64,000 bases of DNA from an uncultured Acetatifactor sp. (lineage in GTDB: Bacteria > Bacillota > Clostridia > Lachnospirales > Lachnospiraceae): assembly GCA_910580225.1 (NCBI GenBank), contig CAJTXE010000014.1, positions 28,912 through 92,911 of the forward strand. Reading direction: 5' to 3'. Made by a program: the position numbers and the translations under genes. Of the stretch, positions 59,911-64,000 are shown one piece after another (the stretch's first letter is position 1; every line of letters starts with the position of its first letter). The notes below the pieces were generated by a model. That model did no database searches, was not told the DNA's origin, and was given only the letters and a program-made list of their open reading frames with translations.

Positions 59911-59939
59911 TTTACATTTCCTGAGAAAACAGGTAAAAT
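59911..59939 (+). promoter_or_regulatory. Promoter and palindrome upstream of the AraC gene
   Basis: TTTACA (59911-59916), 17-base spacer and TAAAAT (59934-59939). The spacer contains CCTG-N6-CAGG (59920-59933), a palindrome that could be an operator for autoregulation. Confidence 0.55.
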
Positions 59940-60000
59940 AGCATAAATATAGAATGGGGACAGTAAATAGCAGTGTACTGATGCGGCAGGGAGGACTGGC

Positions 60001-60861
60001 ATGGAAGAGCAGAGGATAGCAGAGATATCGATAGATGAGATGGATCCAACCTTCCTTTTTATATGGAAAGGAACCCGCCACAAAGGCAGTGAAGAACCGG
60101 AGTATCACAGCCATGATTTCCTTGAGATGGCGTATGTTCTTTCGGGGGAAGGAAAGTATCGGATTGACGGTAAAATATATGCCATCAGAGAGGGAGACCT
60201 GATCATTATTAATCCTGGAGTCCTGCATCAGGCATTGTATTGTCCGGAAGCTGCAACACCTGCAACGGAGTTTTTTGTGGGTTTTTCCAATATTCGAATA
60301 TCCGGATGTGCGGAAAACCGTATGCCGCTCCCCAGAGAAGAGTGCATTTTCCATACCGCAGGAGAATTGAGCCAGAGGCTGTTCAAACTCTGCGCCTCCA
60401 TGGAGGCGGAGAATGCTGTGCGCAGGCAGGGGCGCTATTTTATGCTGAAATCGTATCTGATCCAGATGCTTCTGCTGGTGCTGCGGGAACAGTGTGAACC
60501 CATGGAACGCCCTCAGGGGTATTCCTTTGAGTCGGCAGGCAAAAAATATGTGGCGGAACAGGTGATCAGTTATATTGAAGATCATTACTCTGAAAAGATT
60601 TCCCTGGATCAGATAGCGGAGAACATGTATCTAAGTCCTTTTTATATTTCCAGGATTTTTAAGGGAGAGACCGGCAACACGCCCATCCGGCATTTGATTA
60701 ACCTGCGTCTGGAGAAAGCGAAAGAACTGCTGGAGGAGGGGTATCAGGGGAGCATACAGGAGGTGGCAGCACTGGTGGGATATGATGATGCCTACCATTT
60801 CAGCAAGCTTTTCAAAAAGCGCTATGGCATTTCGCCTTCACAGGTGAGAAAAAAATCCTGA
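60001..60861 (+). CDS. AraC family transcriptional regulator
   Basis: A 286-residue regulator with an N-terminal cupin (about 20-100; HSHDFLEMAYVLSGEGKYRIDGK-like, INPGVLHQAL) that usually binds a sugar or small ligand, and a C-terminal double helix-turn-helix (about 185-286; ISLDQIAENMYLSPFYISRIF, then SIQEVAALVGYDDAYHFSKLF and YGISPSQVRKK). Specificity cannot be told; no sugar operon is adjacent. Ribosome site AGGGAGGAC. Confidence 0.93.
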   Translation: MEEQRIAEISIDEMDPTFLFIWKGTRHKGSEEPEYHSHDFLEMAYVLSGEGKYRIDGKIYAIREGDLIIINPGVLHQALYCPEAATPATEFFVGFSNIRISGCAENRMPLPREECIFHTAGELSQRLFKLCASMEAENAVRRQGRYFMLKSYLIQMLLLVLREQCEPMERPQGYSFESAGKKYVAEQVISYIEDHYSEKISLDQIAENMYLSPFYISRIFKGETGNTPIRHLINLRLEKAKELLEEGYQGSIQEVAALVGYDDAYHFSKLFKKRYGISPSQVRKKS

Positions 60862-60891
60862 TCGTTTATTTTTTAACTTATTGGAAAAGTA

Positions 60892-60920
60892 TTTTCAAAT
60901 ACGAAAGAATTTGATACAAT
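60892..60920 (+). promoter_or_regulatory. Promoter of the DUF1905/C39 gene
   Basis: TTTTCA (60892-60897), 17-base spacer, TACAAT (60915-60920) with TG one base upstream (extended -10). Leader about 70 bases. Confidence 0.55.
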
Positions 60921-60996
60921 AACGAAAATATGCAAAGCGAGAAGGCAAAACATTTCCAGGAAGAAAGCGGGGAAAATCCCGGGATGGAGGTAAGAG

Positions 60997-61665
60997 ATGA
61001 GATATTTTTTTGAATCGGTGGTGGAGAAGAAAGAAAAAGGAGTGATGATTCAGATTCCCTTCAATGTTTGGGAGGTCTGTAAACAGAGAGATGTGATTCA
61101 GGCAGAGGTAGTATTGGACAACAATATCATAGAATGCGAGCTGCTTCCCATCGAGAAAGGCAGTTATGAGATCCATATACCGGATGCGGACGCCGTCAAT
61201 GTGGAGCTGGGTGTGACTCATAAGATTCTGCTGCACATCACCGGTTCTCTGATACGCATGGACCAGAACAGCCCTTACAGCTTCGAGAATCCCATCCGCA
61301 GGATAGACAGCATGAAGGTTATTATCCAGCCGGAGGACGGGCTGTGCGGACAGGCCTGTGTGGCCATGCTTGCCGGAAATACCATCGCGGAAGTGATCAC
61401 TGTCATGGACTGCAGAGAATGGCAGGCTACCATGGGCCGCATGATTTCGGCCCTGAACTATTACGGAATTGATCATTCTGACGTGATTAATTATACGGAA
61501 GGCCGTGATACCGTACTTCCCAGGTGCTGTATCATGATGGAAAAGCTGGGACGTTTCTGCCATTACCTGGTTCACTTTGACGGCAAATATTATGATTCCA
61601 ATCTGGGAGTATTGGACGAGTATGATATGTCCAAGCTTCTGGGGTATCTGGAGATCAAGTGCTGA
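60997..61665 (+). CDS. DUF1905 + C39-like cysteine peptidase fusion protein
   Basis: A 222-residue cytoplasmic-looking protein. Residues about 3-90 match a DUF1905-type beta barrel (FFESVVEKKEKGVMIQIP, NVWEVCKQRDVIQAEVV). Residues about 105-222 look like a papain-fold C39 domain: catalytic Cys in DGLCGQACVAMLAG (about 116), His in HYLVHFDG (near 190) and Asp in YYDSNLG (near 198). No signal peptide or transporter, unlike bacteriocin-processing C39 enzymes. Substrate unknown. Ribosome site GGAGGTAAG. Confidence 0.7.
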   Translation: MRYFFESVVEKKEKGVMIQIPFNVWEVCKQRDVIQAEVVLDNNIIECELLPIEKGSYEIHIPDADAVNVELGVTHKILLHITGSLIRMDQNSPYSFENPIRRIDSMKVIIQPEDGLCGQACVAMLAGNTIAEVITVMDCREWQATMGRMISALNYYGIDHSDVINYTEGRDTVLPRCCIMMEKLGRFCHYLVHFDGKYYDSNLGVLDEYDMSKLLGYLEIKC

Positions 61666-61787
61666 TTCCTGAAAATCCGGCAGAAAGCATTTGGCTGTCG
61701 TGGGCTGGCAAGTGTTTCTCTAAGCGGGCAGTCTGACCTTTAGGATGCATAAAAGCCGGTACCTTATCCGGAAAGCGGGATATGCGG

Positions 61788-61832
61788 AAAGGGGCCAGAC
61801 GGCGAAATATGGTATTTCCCGTCGGCCCCTTT
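61788..61832. terminator. Hairpin, possible bidirectional terminator
   Basis: AAAGGGGCC-A-GACGG (61788-61802) pairs with CCGTC-GGCCCCTTT (61819-61832), one bulged A. T-runs on both sides are only three bases long, so termination efficiency is uncertain. It lies 9 bases past the stop of the reverse-strand frame and 120 bases after the C39-like gene. Confidence 0.5.
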
Positions 61833-61840
61833 CTGCATGG

Positions 61841-62140
61841 TTACCTGGTATACTCCCTGGATTGACGGTAATAATAGGTCTGGAGGCGGCTCTGCCTGTC
61901 ATAAGTCACAGTGTAGCACTCCTCCGGAGCATTTTCCGTTACCTTCTCCTCCAATAGGTTGCCGAAAGTGAAAGTTTTGGGGGTGCGGGAGTCCGGCTGT
62001 CCGGAACCGCTCCTGTCTCTTTTCGGCTTCGATATGCAGGTTACCACCTGAACCGGATACACTTTGAAATTGGTTTGAATTCCGTTTGCTGCGTCAATCC
62101 CTCCTTGGATGCGTATTTCAAATGTGCCATTACCGTTTTC
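61841..62140 (-). pseudogene. Possible degenerate reverse-strand gene
   Basis: A 100-codon open frame whose translation looks protein-like (NGTFEIRIQGGID, then QTNFKVYPVQVVTC and EECYTVTYDRQSR) but lacks a normal start: the first usable codon is a GTG at 62062, without a ribosome site, leaving 26 upstream codons unexplained. An ATG in a different frame at 62130 has a weak site. It could be a gene broken by a frameshift. Family not recognised. Confidence 0.3.
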
Positions 62141-62222
62141 CTACTTATTATTTCGGCTGAATCTTTGGAAAAAATTACTGATTTCTAAAATAAATATAAA
62201 ATTATCCTTCAGGGAATAAAGT

Positions 62223-62278
62223 GAGATAAAGAGAGAAAACAAGAGATAAAAAGAGAAAACAGGAGATGAAAAAACTTT
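62223..62278 (+). repeat. 20-bp purine-rich tandem repeat
   Basis: GAGATAAAGAGAGAAAACAA at 62223, a second copy at 62243 differing at two positions, and a partial third copy from 62263 (GAGATGAAAAAAC). It lies just upstream of the groES promoter. Confidence 0.75.
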
Positions 62279-62295
62279 GTTTTCCGTGAATATAT

Positions 62296-62324
62296 TTGCA
62301 AAGATTTCCATATAAAACTATTAT
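62296..62324 (+). promoter_or_regulatory. Sigma-A promoter of groES-groEL
   Basis: TTGCAA (62296-62301), 17-base spacer, TATTAT (62319-62324). The predicted start falls just before the CIRCE element. Confidence 0.85.
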
Positions 62325-62336
62325 ATGTGTTAGTGA

Positions 62337-62363
62337 TTAGCACTCAAATTAAAAGAGTGCTAA
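62337..62363. promoter_or_regulatory. CIRCE operator (HrcA binding site)
   Basis: Perfect TTAGCACTC-N9-GAGTGCTAA. It is the binding site of the heat-shock repressor HrcA and lies at the predicted start of the groES transcript, in the usual position. Confidence 0.97.
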
Positions 62364-62434
62364 CAGATATATTACAGGGACCCATTTACAAACCTGTAAT
62401 TCAAGAAAAACGTAAATAACAGGAGGCAATTATC

Positions 62435-62722
62435 ATGAAGTTAGTACCTTTGGGTGACAGAGTTGTATTAAAACAGTTAGTAGCTGAAGAGACCACCAAG
62501 TCCGGCATCGTTCTTCCCGGACAGAGCAAGGAGAAGCCTCAGCAGGCAGAGGTTGTAGCCGTAGGTCCAGGCGGCATGGTAGACGGCAAGGAAGTCAAGA
62601 TGGAAGTTAAGGTCGGTGACAATGTGATCTACTCCAAGTATTCGGGAACGGAAGTAAAGCTTGACGAGGAAGAATTTATCGTAGTAAAGCAGAATGATAT
62701 CCTGGCTGTAATCGAGAACTAA
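62435..62722 (+). CDS. groES: Co-chaperonin GroES
   Basis: The 95-residue lid of the GroEL chamber. Contains VPLGDRVVLKQL at the start, the mobile loop region EETTKSGIVLPG, and KVGDNVIYSKYSGTEVK. Ribosome site CAGGAGG. Regulated through CIRCE upstream and followed by groEL. Confidence 0.98.
   Translation: MKLVPLGDRVVLKQLVAEETTKSGIVLPGQSKEKPQQAEVVAVGPGGMVDGKEVKMEVKVGDNVIYSKYSGTEVKLDEEEFIVVKQNDILAVIEN

Positions 62723-64000
<1,278 letters not shown>

Larger units (their letters stand above)
61666..62434. other. Intergenic region between the C39-like gene and groES
   Basis: About 770 bases without a confident gene. It contains a hairpin (61788-61832), a possible degenerate reverse-strand frame (61841-62140), a 20-bp tandem repeat (62223-62278) and the groES promoter with CIRCE, all listed separately. 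Confidence 0.6.

Overview
The window reads as a chromosomal segment of a motile, spore-forming Gram-positive anaerobe of the Clostridia, most likely Lachnospiraceae. The evidence is PolC-type replicase, CodY, a Bacillus/Clostridium-type flagellar operon (FliY, FlbD, FlhF/FlhG, CheC/CheD), sporulation genes (gpr, spoIIP), strong GGAGG ribosome sites with frequent TTG/GTG starts, and CIRCE control of groESL. The genus assignment is inference.

Positions 1-11200 hold housekeeping genes: the tail of a ComM/YifB-type ATPase, dprA, ispG overlapping polC, a tRNA-Glu gene with its own promoter and terminator, topA and codY. Positions 11500-43800 are one very long co-directional flagellar locus: flgB-flgC-fliE-fliF-fliG-fliH-fliI-fliJ-(MotE-like)-fliK-flgD-(flagellar operon protein)-flgE-flbD-motA-motB-fliL-fliM-fliY-cheY-fliO-fliP-fliQ-fliR-flhB-flhA-flhF-flhG-PilZ-cheC-cheD-(small membrane protein)-sigD-(FapA-like)-(small protein)-(SwrB-like)-(MltG-like). 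It encodes the rod/MS-ring, C-ring, export gate and ATPase, hook, stator and sigma-28, but no filament genes and no cheA, cheW, cheB or cheR. A PilZ protein sits where Bacillus has cheB-cheA-cheW. A good sigma-A promoter precedes sigD inside the cluster.

Positions 43800-46050 carry rpsB-tsf with a long structured leader and an intergenic hairpin. Positions 46100-48940 are a mobile-element graveyard: a truncated AbiEi-type antitoxin gene, an IS630-family element whose transposase is split by a -1 frameshift at an A8 tract, a 32-codon remnant of an IS3-type OrfA, and a tyrosine recombinase broken by a one-base loss and apparently lacking its N-terminus. Downstream is a BceAB-like ABC transporter without its usual two-component system but with paired operator-like repeats upstream.

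Positions 52300-61700 hold yccF, mnmA, an unrecognised gene, a zinc-ribbon protein paired with a TPM-domain protein, rpsT (reverse strand), the sporulation pair gpr-spoIIP, an AraC regulator, and a DUF1905 + C39-like peptidase fusion. The window closes with a poorly coding stretch containing a possible degenerate reverse-strand gene, a 20-bp tandem repeat, and the CIRCE-controlled groES-groEL operon (groEL runs off the end).

I see no CRISPR array, no rRNA and no complete defence system. The most unusual points are the layered mobile remnants, the orphan Bce-like transporter with a triplicated 12-residue tail, a His-rich loop in FlgC, a large Gly-rich insert in PolC, and several unexplained intergenic hairpins. 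No database search could be run; functional calls rest on recognised motifs and gene order.
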